64,000 bases of DNA from Aquipluma nitroreducens (GTDB lineage: Bacteria; Bacteroidota; Bacteroidia; Bacteroidales; Prolixibacteraceae): NCBI RefSeq assembly GCF_009689585.1, contig NZ_AP018694.1, forward strand, positions 124,001 to 188,000, read 5' to 3'. The position numbers and the translations under genes are program-made. The notes under the pieces are model-generated. The model did not search any database, had not been told where the DNA came from, and worked only from the letters and a program-made list of their open reading frames with translations. Each line of letters opens with the position of its first letter. The stretch's first letter is position 1. Shown here piece after piece: positions 36,598-48,085 of this stretch.

Positions 36598-37767
36598 TTA
36601 TTTGGTGAATAAAAGTGGTGCAAATTCATGCAGGCCGCGTCTCCAGCTTTGCCATTCGTGAGCTGTTTGTGGAGAAACATAGAAATGCGTATTCAAGCCT
36701 GCTTCTTTTAATTTGTCCTGATTTTCTTTTGGATTTCCGCCAAAACCAGCTCTTGTATTTTCCAACTCGCGGCTCCCGTAGCTAACAAAAACCATCTTGT
36801 TTTTTTCTTTAAATGCGGGTGAATTTGCCAAATCTTCCATAGTGATGCTGCCACCACTGAAAATGCCGACGTGCGAGAATACTTCAGGATGAGCGAGGGT
36901 AATCACGCGGGTTTGCATGCCGCCCATCGAAAGTCCGGCCATGGCGCGGTGTTCCTGATCGGCAATCGTACGGTAGTTGGCGTCGATCAGCGGAATAATG
37001 TCTTCGAGCAAGGTTTTCATAAAACCATCGGCCCATCCTTTGGGTGGCCAGGTTCCGGCGCTGCGATCAGCAGGGCGTGGGCCTGTCATAGCCCAGGTGC
37101 CGTTGTCCATCACAATAATAAAGGACTTAACTTTTCCTTCAGCAATCAGGTTATCCATGATCAGGTTGGCATGCCCCTGACTCGCCCAGCCGGTTTCGTT
37201 TTCGCCACCGCCATGTTGCAGGTATAAAACCGGATAGCGTTTGTTGGTATCCTTGTCGTAACCAGGAGGCGTGTAGATGAAACAACGACGCATGTCATTG
37301 TTGGTCTTCGAAAAATAAGGTAACTCGATGACCTGTCCGTGCGGAACATTTTTTACCGCGTAGAAATCCTGATCTTTCGCCGGAATTTCGATACCGCTTC
37401 CCCAACGGCTGGCTCCGTAAAAATACAGACTGCCGGGATCAGGAACAGCTGCTCCGTCAACCCAAAGCTGGTAATAGTGAAAACCTTCGTCCTGAGGAGC
37501 TGATTCTCCCGTCCAGACGCCTTTTTCATCTTTAACGAGGTCGTATTTCACGGCACTGATGTCGAGCTGAACTTTGTGTGCTTCTGGAGCTGAAATCTGA
37601 ACCCGAACGCGGCCTTCAGAATTTACCTGAGGAAATTCTTTCCCCGGCTGATTAACCGACGAAGGTTTAAAATCTTCAACAACTTTTGCCGGAGACTGTG
37701 CCAAACAGTACCCTCCGCTCATCGCCAGCACCAACAGGAAGGCAGCAATATTTTTTCCAATTTTCAT
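36598..37767 (-). CDS. CE1-type esterase with N-terminal CBM48-like domain (copy 3 of 3)
   Basis: The 389-residue secreted esterase is the first-transcribed copy of the trio. After the signal peptide (to about GYCLAQ) come the CBM48-like sandwich (PEAHKVQLDISAVKYDLVKD) and the CE1 domain, with YLQHGGGENETGW, Ser in GLSMGGMQTR and His in TAHEWQSWRR. It differs from the others by an insertion around MTGPRPADRSAGTWPPKGW, which may shape the active-site entrance. It resembles copy 1 more than copy 2 throughout the N-terminal domain, so copy 2 is not simply the intermediate product of one recent tandem duplication. Confidence 0.88.
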   Translation of the reverse strand: MKIGKNIAAFLLVLAMSGGYCLAQSPAKVVEDFKPSSVNQPGKEFPQVNSEGRVRVQISAPEAHKVQLDISAVKYDLVKDEKGVWTGESAPQDEGFHYYQLWVDGAAVPDPGSLYFYGASRWGSGIEIPAKDQDFYAVKNVPHGQVIELPYFSKTNNDMRRCFIYTPPGYDKDTNKRYPVLYLQHGGGENETGWASQGHANLIMDNLIAEGKVKSFIIVMDNGTWAMTGPRPADRSAGTWPPKGWADGFMKTLLEDIIPLIDANYRTIADQEHRAMAGLSMGGMQTRVITLAHPEVFSHVGIFSGGSITMEDLANSPAFKEKNKMVFVSYGSRELENTRAGFGGNPKENQDKLKEAGLNTHFYVSPQTAHEWQSWRRGLHEFAPLLFTK

Positions 37768-37798
37768 AATTCGAGATTTATTTAGGTTAATGTTTTAG

Positions 37799-38962
37799 TT
37801 AAGGATTAAATCTTTTTCCCAATACCAGTTTATCACCCGAATCGTCAACTTCCCAAAGCTGTGGTTTGCGTGGGCCATCGCCTTCGGCATGATGAATGCT
37901 CAGCAAAAGTTTTCCGTCGAATGTCCTGAACAGCATTCCGTGACCAGTGTTATCGTCCATAAATGGTTTTTCTTCCTGAATCCAGGGACCGTCGATGGTG
38001 CCCGACTGCGAGTAAGCTACACATTCTAGGTAACGTTTGGCACCCCAGGAAGCCCACAACATACCCAGTTTCCCGGTTTTGGTGCGGAACAACTGTGGGC
38101 CATCGGTTACCCAGCCCGGAATTTTAAGGCCATAGGTCATTTCGCCATTGCCAACCATTTCGAGTGGGCAGGGTGATTCAGTAGCGCGGAAAAGCATCAT
38201 TGGTTCACTGATCGTTTTGCTTAGGTCCGGAGAAAGTTTCACGTACTCAATAGTACCATCGAATGTCTGCATCCATTCATTGACAAAAACCATATAAGAC
38301 TGACCATTTTCAACATAAATCGTCCCGTCAATAATATCCAGGTGATGAGGCAGATAATCGTAATTCGGATCAGGATTCTTTAGTTTAAAAGGACCTTCAG
38401 CTTTATCCGATTCCAAAATCATGGTTTGATGACGGTAAACATTGTACCGGCGTGGAACCACATCGACCAACTCTTTCCGGTCGCCAAATGAAGCTGCGTA
38501 ATAATATTTGCCATTCACTTTGTGGATTTCGGCAGCAGCAACAAAGTTGATTCCTTCCATCCAGGTTCCGCGGGTATCGTAGGCGCCATAAGGTCCGGTC
38601 CAGTTTTTCAGGTCGGTACTTTTGTAAATACAGCCTCCGCTACTAGTCAGGTAATAGGTCTTAGTGGCATCGTCAGCCAAAATATACGGGTCGCTCATGC
38701 TCAGCTCATCCAATGTAGTTGTTGTAATCGCGCGTTGTTCGGTTACACTTGCGCTTACCCTTGGAATCATCGGCGGCGGTGTAGTTGCTCCGGGTTTAGC
38801 GGGTTGCGGCATCCCAAATCCTTTCGATCCGGGAGGTGCCGGAATGGTCACCGTGGGAACAAGTTGCTTTTTTGCCTCAGTTTGAGCATTCGCATTGAAT
38901 TCCAGCATTGACCCAGCCGCAATTAAAGTAACGATTGCTGAAAATCGAATATTTATTTTCAT
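37799..38962 (-). CDS. GH43-clan glycosidase with Pro-rich N-terminal linker
   Basis: This 387-residue secreted protein has a proline-rich, low-complexity stretch at residues 36-70 (PAPPGSKGFGMPQPAKPG) followed by a GH43-type propeller. The base Asp is D91 (MSDPYILADD), a second Asp lies in LDIIDGTIYVENG, but the segment normally holding the catalytic Glu reads WVTDGPQLF, with Asp in place of Glu. As I remember, a TDGP signature occurs in some GH43 subfamilies, so this may be normal for its group. It lies 31 bp from both the CE6-type and the first tandem esterase gene. Substrate is unassigned. Confidence 0.8.
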   Translation of the reverse strand: MKINIRFSAIVTLIAAGSMLEFNANAQTEAKKQLVPTVTIPAPPGSKGFGMPQPAKPGATTPPPMIPRVSASVTEQRAITTTTLDELSMSDPYILADDATKTYYLTSSGGCIYKSTDLKNWTGPYGAYDTRGTWMEGINFVAAAEIHKVNGKYYYAASFGDRKELVDVVPRRYNVYRHQTMILESDKAEGPFKLKNPDPNYDYLPHHLDIIDGTIYVENGQSYMVFVNEWMQTFDGTIEYVKLSPDLSKTISEPMMLFRATESPCPLEMVGNGEMTYGLKIPGWVTDGPQLFRTKTGKLGMLWASWGAKRYLECVAYSQSGTIDGPWIQEEKPFMDDNTGHGMLFRTFDGKLLLSIHHAEGDGPRKPQLWEVDDSGDKLVLGKRFNP

Positions 38963-38993
38963 AATGATTTAGACTATATTAAGTTGAATGAGT

Positions 38994-39851
<858 letters not shown>

Positions 39852-39873
39852 CTATTTTTGGAAGCCCCCTCCA

Positions 39874-40095
39874 GAGGTTGTATCAAAAGTCAAAATTTCA
39901 CAAATTCAACTTTCAAATTGTAAGTTCACCTTCATTTCACCCCTCCCTGTCTGCGGCTGGCAGGCAAACCTCCCCTGAAGGGGAGTTCTGGCTTCGGCGT
40001 GAGCTCAGTCGAACAGGGATTTAGGGGTTTTAACAGTGTCGGTACTTTCAAATTGTAAGTTTTTGAAAAAACATAATCACTTTTGATACAGCCTC
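39874..40095. mobile_element. MITE-like palindromic element (222 bp)
   Basis: Terminal inverted repeats GAGGTTGTATCAAAAGT (39874-39890) and ACTTTTGATACAGCCTC (40079-40095) match at 16 of 17 positions. Inside each end is the same 18-mer ACTTTCAAATTGTAAGTT (39909-39926 and 40044-40061). The middle holds a separate REP-like block with CTCCCC/GGGGAG and TTCGGCGTGAGCTCAGTCGAA. There is no ORF. The GAGGCTGT...CAAAAG end resembles IS ends common in Bacteroidota. No clear target duplication is seen. It fills the whole gap between two PUL genes. Confidence 0.65.
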
Positions 40096-40134
40096 TTTAA
40101 AAGCCTTGTTTTAAATTTTTCTTCCTTTTCAGGA

Positions 40135-41517
40135 TTATTTTTCACTAAACTGCCACCAGTCGAAGTTGAATAATTTGCCCTCGCCTCCGGTGAATTTCAG
40201 ATACAAATCCTGAACACCGGTGACCTTATTGACCTTGCAACTGATGGTTTTCCACGTTTGTGCATCGCCTGTTGAAGTAACCTGACAGGTTCCGATTAAC
40301 GTTCCTGAAGGATCGCCAACACGAAGTTCGATTTGGCCTTTACCAGCGGTACCGGCAATACTGGCGATAAATTTCTGTGCCCCTTTCTTGCCAAAATCAA
40401 CTCCTCTGACTTTGATCCAGTCGCCGTTTTCGATGTTGCAAACATCCATTCCTCCGGCTTTACCCCCGAGTCCTCGGGGTTCAGTATAAATCCCCGATTG
40501 GGCACTCATGGTTTCAGCTTCCACGCGTTCAAACGGATTCAGGAAAGCCAATTGAGCCACGCCATCAACGGTATTTTTCATGGTGTCGATGGTGCCATCA
40601 GTATTGTGTTTAAATTGGTCGATACACAAATTGCGTTTGTACACCGGTGGAATATTGGCCTGCTTAGCAACCACACGGTTATGGTACGCCTGATACCACT
40701 CGCCATTCAGTTTAAAAATTGCCTGGTGGTTGTTGTTATCGTTAAGTGGTGGTTGTTTTGAAACAGCTCCTCCGTAGGTAAATCCCGAGGTCGGGCTGGT
40801 ACTTTTCATGTAATCGATGCGCATTTGGGCACGCGGATTAGCCGAATAAGAGAAATAGTAGATGCCATTGTTTTTGTGCATCCACGACGCCTCGAAAAAG
40901 TTTTGTGCTTTCAAGTGAATGGCCGGACCATCAACGCTGATCATGTCGCGGTTCAGTTTGATCACCCGAACATTGTCGTCGCCATTTCCACCGAAATACA
41001 TGTAGGCTTGGCCATCATCGTCGATGAAAGTCATTGGGTCGAAAAGCCACATGTGTTCGGCAGGCATAACGCCCGGAGTGCTGGTTTCAATCAGTGGTTT
41101 TCCAAGTGGATCGACAAACGGTCCCAGTGGATTATCGGCAACAGCAACGCCAATTCCGTTTCCGCTGTTGCCAAAATAAAGGAAAAACTTCCTGTCGCGC
41201 TCAACAGGCGAAGGAGCCCAGCTAAAAGATGCCCAGGAGCAATTCTTCGGAACCGAAAACACAATACCGTGATCGGTCCAATTCTTTAAATCGCTGCTCG
41301 ACACGCAAACAATCGACTTCATTTGATAACCCGACTTTTCGTCGCCTGGATTTTCATCGTCATTGGAACAATAGAGGTAAACCCTTCCCTTATAAACCAA
41401 TGAACCGGGGTCGGCCAAATGACGGTGCGAAACAATTGGATAGTCGGCTTTAGTCCATTGACTAAAGCCCATGCATGCAATAAAAAGTAAAATTGAAATC
41501 TGTTTTTTGATGTTCAT
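40135..41517 (-). CDS. GH43 glycosidase with C-terminal CBM6
   Basis: The 460-residue secreted enzyme joins a GH43 propeller (residues 25-325) and a CBM6 jelly roll (about 330-458, FERVEAETMSAQSGIYTE to FNFDWWQFSE). The triad is D36 (HLADPGSL), Asp in WLFDPMTFID and Glu in FFEASWMHK. The layout resembles XynD-like arabinoxylan arabinofuranohydrolases. The CBM6 would bind xylan chains. It is the first enzyme after the mobile repeat in map order and lies 15 bp downstream of the GH3 gene in transcription order. Confidence 0.9.
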   Translation of the reverse strand: MNIKKQISILLFIACMGFSQWTKADYPIVSHRHLADPGSLVYKGRVYLYCSNDDENPGDEKSGYQMKSIVCVSSSDLKNWTDHGIVFSVPKNCSWASFSWAPSPVERDRKFFLYFGNSGNGIGVAVADNPLGPFVDPLGKPLIETSTPGVMPAEHMWLFDPMTFIDDDGQAYMYFGGNGDDNVRVIKLNRDMISVDGPAIHLKAQNFFEASWMHKNNGIYYFSYSANPRAQMRIDYMKSTSPTSGFTYGGAVSKQPPLNDNNNHQAIFKLNGEWYQAYHNRVVAKQANIPPVYKRNLCIDQFKHNTDGTIDTMKNTVDGVAQLAFLNPFERVEAETMSAQSGIYTEPRGLGGKAGGMDVCNIENGDWIKVRGVDFGKKGAQKFIASIAGTAGKGQIELRVGDPSGTLIGTCQVTSTGDAQTWKTISCKVNKVTGVQDLYLKFTGGEGKLFNFDWWQFSEK

Positions 41518-41532
41518 GGCTTAAACATTTTT

Positions 41533-44124
41533 TTATAATAGTTTGATTTTAAGTGATTTTAAATCTTTCGCATCCGAACTGGTTCCGTAAAGTACTTCGT
41601 ATTCGCCCGGGGTTACGGCCATTTTGTGCTGACTGCGATCGTAGAATTCGAATGAAGATGGCGCCAGTTCAATGGTAACCGGAGTGGTTTTACCCGCTTT
41701 TACATCCACACGTTTAAAGCCGCGCAGGGTTTTGCTTGGGCCATCCGTATCGTTCACTTTTTTGACATAAACCTGAAGAATTTCGGTTCCGTCGCGCTTA
41801 CCGGTATTCGAAACCGGGATGGTCAGTTCAACGGTTTCGTTATTCCTGATTTCAGTTTTGCAAGGCTGTGCATCGCCAATCGCAAAAGTTGTATAGCTCA
41901 GCCCATAGCCGAATGGGAAAAGTGCATCGTTCATAAACCGGTACGTGCGGCCTTTCATTGAGTAGTCTTCAAAATCTTTCAGTTGATCGGAACTTTTGTA
42001 GAAAGTGATGGGTAATTTTCCTGAAGGATTATAATCGCCGAAAAGCACATCGGCAACCGCCAGACCGCCCGATTCGCCAGGATACCAGGCTTGCAGAATG
42101 GCGTCGCAGGTTTCGGTTTCAGGAGTAAAAGCAATGGCCGAGCCGGAACAATTCACAAAAATCACCTTCTTGCCTGCCTGTTTCAAAGCTTTCAGGCAGT
42201 TACGCTGAACAGCAGGCAATTCAATATCGGTGCGGTCGCCACCCTTGAATCCGGGATAATTAACCGGCATTTCTTCACCTTCAAGCACAGTGGAAAGCCC
42301 GCCAACAAACACTACCACATCGGTGCCTTTCAGCTTGCTTAGCAGATCGGTGTAGTCCACATTCACTTCCTTACCAAAATTGAATTCGATATTGGCTTCC
42401 CAGTTGTTCAACTGAGCAAAACGCATTTCGAATTTGTATTTTTTACCCGACTCAACTTTGTAAGGAATCCGCGAAATCAGGGTTCTCCAGTTGTTAAACT
42501 TCCGCACCGATTCGCCATTCACGAACAGTTCAAAATAACCGGTAGCTCCGCATTTGAACACAATTTCTTCTGTTGTTGGCGCTTCGAATTCGGTTTCGTA
42601 TTTGGCCGAAAAGCCTTCAAGCTTTACTCCTGAAGCAAATTCGTGCTGGCCGGCTGTAGTTAATTTGATCGGGTCGATAATTTGCGTTGTGGCAACCACA
42701 TTTCCGGTAAAATCGGGAGTGTTCCAGTAAGTCGCTTTGAATCCTTTTTTACCATCCACCGCGCAATTCGCGAAATAGCTTTGGGTAACTTTGTCCTCTA
42801 CCAAGTCGCAACCTTTGTCGTAGATTACATTTTTGGCCGAAAGCTTGGAAGTTATGCCATCGAGAATGGTGATGGTGCTAAACGGCGTTCCGTTGTAATT
42901 TCCCCAAAGCATGGGTTTATCGTTGGCATTGGGCCCAACAACTGCTATTTTTCCTGATTTTTTCAGGGGCAAAACATTGTTTTTATTCTGAAGCAAAGTC
43001 ATCGATTCGCGTGCCATATCCAGCGCCAGTTTCCGGTGTTCCTCGTTATTTACCACTGATATCGGAATTTGAGCATAGGGAACAATAGCATCGTCGTCCA
43101 TTTCACCCAATTCGAAGCGACCTTCCAGCACGCGCAACACATGGCGGTCGATTTCAGCTTCGGTAATCAAGCCTTTTTCAACCGCTTCGGGTAATTTCTT
43201 GTAATTGTGGTTAATCCACTGGCATTCCACATCGGTTCCGGCCCAAACGCCCTTCGAAGCCGCATGAACCGCATCCGACGAAACTTTGTGGCTGGTATAA
43301 AAATCGCCTATTGCGCCGCAATCAGAAACGACCAGATATTTGAAGTCCCACTCGTCGCGAAGAATCCGCTGCAAAAGCTGCGAGTTGCCACAACAAGGTT
43401 CATCGTCCAAGCGCTGGTAGGCGCACATCACTTCACGAACATCGGCATCCTGAACCAGCGATTTAAAAGCCGGAAGATACGTTTCATTCAAATCGCGCGG
43501 ATCGACATTGTTCAGATTAAGCTGGTGGCGGCTCCATTCCGGTCCCGAATGCACCGCGTAATGTTTGGCACAGGCCAGCAATTTCCGGTATTTCGCATCG
43601 GCCGGGCCTTGCAGACCTTTCACCACCTGAACACCCATGCGCGAAGTCAGGTACGGATCTTCGCCGTAGGTTTCCTGTCCCCTGCCCCAGCGCGGATCGC
43701 GAAAAATGTTGACATTGGGCGTCCAAACTGAAAGACTCAAAAAGCGCTTGTTTTCCTGACCTTTCTGGCACGCTTCATTATATTTGGCACGAGTTTCGTC
43801 GGATACCGCATCGAAAATCTGATAAAGCAGCGCATCGTCGAACGAGGCAGCCATACCAACCGGTTCAGGAAAAACGGTAACATTTCCGTTGTTGGCCAAA
43901 CCGTGCAAGGCTTCGCTCCACCAGTTAAATTTCTTAATGCCAAGCCGCGGAATAGCGTCTGAGATGTCGCACATCAGAATGGCTTTTTCTTCCAGGGTCA
44001 GGTGCGATATTAAATCTTTTGCCCGCTCTTCGGAACTCAATTTGGGGTTTTGATAAGGATATTGCTGCGACCAAAGGTTGAATGAAAACAGCAGACATGC
44101 TGCCAATAGTATTCTTTTTTTCAT
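41533..44124 (-). CDS. GH3 beta-xylosidase/beta-glucosidase with inserted PA14 domain
   Basis: The 863-residue secreted protein has the three-part GH3 architecture: a TIM barrel with nucleophile Asp near 267 (VVSDCGAI), an alpha/beta sandwich with the probable acid/base Glu near 616 (STVLEGEEMPVNY), and a C-terminal fibronectin-like domain (GLSYTTFAIG onward). A PA14 domain is inserted at about residues 455-590 (KATYWNTPDFTGN start). QRLDDEPCCGNSQLLQRIL is typical of the xylosidase-like branch. It would release terminal xylose or glucose from oligosaccharides; PA14 often helps exclude or position substrates. Gaps on both sides are 10-15 bp. Confidence 0.9.
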   Translation of the reverse strand: MKKRILLAACLLFSFNLWSQQYPYQNPKLSSEERAKDLISHLTLEEKAILMCDISDAIPRLGIKKFNWWSEALHGLANNGNVTVFPEPVGMAASFDDALLYQIFDAVSDETRAKYNEACQKGQENKRFLSLSVWTPNVNIFRDPRWGRGQETYGEDPYLTSRMGVQVVKGLQGPADAKYRKLLACAKHYAVHSGPEWSRHQLNLNNVDPRDLNETYLPAFKSLVQDADVREVMCAYQRLDDEPCCGNSQLLQRILRDEWDFKYLVVSDCGAIGDFYTSHKVSSDAVHAASKGVWAGTDVECQWINHNYKKLPEAVEKGLITEAEIDRHVLRVLEGRFELGEMDDDAIVPYAQIPISVVNNEEHRKLALDMARESMTLLQNKNNVLPLKKSGKIAVVGPNANDKPMLWGNYNGTPFSTITILDGITSKLSAKNVIYDKGCDLVEDKVTQSYFANCAVDGKKGFKATYWNTPDFTGNVVATTQIIDPIKLTTAGQHEFASGVKLEGFSAKYETEFEAPTTEEIVFKCGATGYFELFVNGESVRKFNNWRTLISRIPYKVESGKKYKFEMRFAQLNNWEANIEFNFGKEVNVDYTDLLSKLKGTDVVVFVGGLSTVLEGEEMPVNYPGFKGGDRTDIELPAVQRNCLKALKQAGKKVIFVNCSGSAIAFTPETETCDAILQAWYPGESGGLAVADVLFGDYNPSGKLPITFYKSSDQLKDFEDYSMKGRTYRFMNDALFPFGYGLSYTTFAIGDAQPCKTEIRNNETVELTIPVSNTGKRDGTEILQVYVKKVNDTDGPSKTLRGFKRVDVKAGKTTPVTIELAPSSFEFYDRSQHKMAVTPGEYEVLYGTSSDAKDLKSLKIKLL

Positions 44125-44134
44125 TGTTAATTGG

Positions 44135-45859
44135 TTAGTTTAATTCAATAATGTTTGTGCCTTTGGTAATGCCATTTTCATTGAAAGCATCAATTGTGAA
44201 ATAATACTTCTGTTGGGCATTTAAGCTTCGGATGGTTACTTGTTCGGTTCCGAGCACCTGGTAATTCTGGTACAATTTGTCTTTGCTGATTCCATAACGG
44301 ATGTTATAACCCACAGCACCTGAAATTTTTGGCCAGTTTAAATCCACTACACAGCGGTCGGTTGCCGAACGTTTCAGACTTAAACTTTTCACTTCGGAAG
44401 GAGCTTTTTCGCCGCCATTTCCGAAAACACGCAGACCAGCAATGGCGAATGTTCCTGAAGGCACCTTATAATTGGTAAGTTTGACGTAGCGTGCTTTTAT
44501 GGGTTTTGCCAATTCAATGTAATCGTGCGGAACATCGGCTTTGTTTTGCGTTTTGTCGGCCAGTGTTTTCCAGGTTTTGCCATCAGTTGAATATTCGAGC
44601 AGATACTGATAGTAAATATCCGGTTGACGTCCAAAAACCTTTGTTTCATTTTCGGCATAGTTAATCTGAACGGCGTTTACAGTGCATTCCTTCTGCAAAT
44701 CCATGCTTATCCATTCGCCATTGTCGCCTATTTTTGCACTCCAGAACGTACGAATATCTTCATTGGCCGCAAATTTCTTTGGATGATCAGTCAGTTCTGA
44801 AGAAACTTCGACAGGTTTGTTATACGAGAGCAACATCCAATCGGGGAAGAGTTCTTCCGGACTATTTATCTTTTTGGTTGGCATTTTAAACGGGAAATCG
44901 CCAAAACCAGTATGGGCATACATTACACCATCTTTGTCGAAAAAGGTTGGAAATAAACCCAAGCGACGCTCGAACATGTGTTTTTGCGAGATGGTCATTG
45001 TAGCTATGTGCCAGTAATTGCCGTATTTATCCTGAAAAGTACTGCTGTGGCCTGCGCCGCCAATAAAACCTTCGGGTTTATAGGAGAATGGATTGTGGGC
45101 TGCCAGTTTAAACGGACCAAGCGGCTTGTCAGCAACATAAACGCCATCGCCATAGCTTTTAAACTCGGTGCCAGGTCCGGCATATTGCAGGTAGTATTTT
45201 CCGTTGTGTTTGGTCACCCAGGCACCTTCAATCCACGGATCTTTGCCCACTTCATTGTAATCGCCCGAGCGCTCCCATCCGTAATTTTTTTTATCGCTAT
45301 TAATCACAGCAACAGGTTTACCAATCGGATTCAGCGTTTTGTTATCCAGTTCAACAACCTGAATTGGATTAACATTGGAACAACCGTAATAGAAGTACAA
45401 GCGTCCGTCGTCATCGACAAACAAATCGGGATCGGTCATGCCAATCGGGAAAGCAGCATTTACTACTTGCCATTTCCCTGATTTGGGATCGGCAGTTTTA
45501 TAGATTGTAAGTGGCGGATCGTTCTTCGAAGCCATGAAATACAGTTCACCATTCATTTCAACTGCGGTTGGCGCATAGTCTTCTATTGGCAAATCGTTGG
45601 TTGCAATCAAATCCCAATTGATCAAATCGGTCGAATGAAAATACCCTCCGGATTTGGAGGCAAAAAGGTAATATTCACCCTTAAACGTAACCATGGTTGG
45701 GTCGGCAGCCTCTCGGCGAGACGGAGCATCGAGACAAAACCGGTAACTCAGATTTATAGGATTGCAAATGGTGGTTTGATCCTGCTTGTTTTGTGAATTT
45801 GCAACAAGTGTGCAGGTAAAAAGGACAAAAAATAGAAGTGTTTTGGTTAATTGTAGCAT
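44135..45859 (-). CDS. GH43 glycosidase with CBM32-like and FN3 domains
   Basis: The 574-residue secreted protein begins with a GH43 propeller (about residues 33-345) with D53 (EAADPTMVTFKG), Asp in GMTDPDLFVDDDG and Glu in WIEGAWVTK. An F5/8-type C domain follows at about 348-482, then a fibronectin type III domain at 490-573 with the usual W and Y core (DLNWPKISGAVGYNIRYG). The three domains occur together in xylan- or arabinan-active Bacteroidota enzymes. The role of the FN3 is likely a spacer. It lies between GH3 (10 bp) and the bi-catalytic esterase (9 bp). Confidence 0.88.
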   Translation of the reverse strand: MLQLTKTLLFFVLFTCTLVANSQNKQDQTTICNPINLSYRFCLDAPSRREAADPTMVTFKGEYYLFASKSGGYFHSTDLINWDLIATNDLPIEDYAPTAVEMNGELYFMASKNDPPLTIYKTADPKSGKWQVVNAAFPIGMTDPDLFVDDDGRLYFYYGCSNVNPIQVVELDNKTLNPIGKPVAVINSDKKNYGWERSGDYNEVGKDPWIEGAWVTKHNGKYYLQYAGPGTEFKSYGDGVYVADKPLGPFKLAAHNPFSYKPEGFIGGAGHSSTFQDKYGNYWHIATMTISQKHMFERRLGLFPTFFDKDGVMYAHTGFGDFPFKMPTKKINSPEELFPDWMLLSYNKPVEVSSELTDHPKKFAANEDIRTFWSAKIGDNGEWISMDLQKECTVNAVQINYAENETKVFGRQPDIYYQYLLEYSTDGKTWKTLADKTQNKADVPHDYIELAKPIKARYVKLTNYKVPSGTFAIAGLRVFGNGGEKAPSEVKSLSLKRSATDRCVVDLNWPKISGAVGYNIRYGISKDKLYQNYQVLGTEQVTIRSLNAQQKYYFTIDAFNENGITKGTNIIELN

Positions 45860-45868
45860 TGCTATGGT

Positions 45869-47951
<2,083 letters not shown>

Positions 47952-47985
47952 AAAAAGCGCCACTGTTTTAGGGTGGCGCCTTTTT
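47952..47985 (-). terminator. Strong terminator after susD
   Basis: A 7-bp GC-rich stem GCGCCAC/GTGGCGC flanked by A5 and T5 runs lies about 100 bp downstream of the susD stop. It separates susCD from the enzyme genes. Confidence 0.88.
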
Positions 47986-48085
47986 ACTAATTTATAAACA
48001 AATCAAACATAAAAGTTAAGTGTATTTCGAAATTAAAACAAATAAACCCGAAAGTTCAACTTCGAATTAACTCATTTTCTGACCA

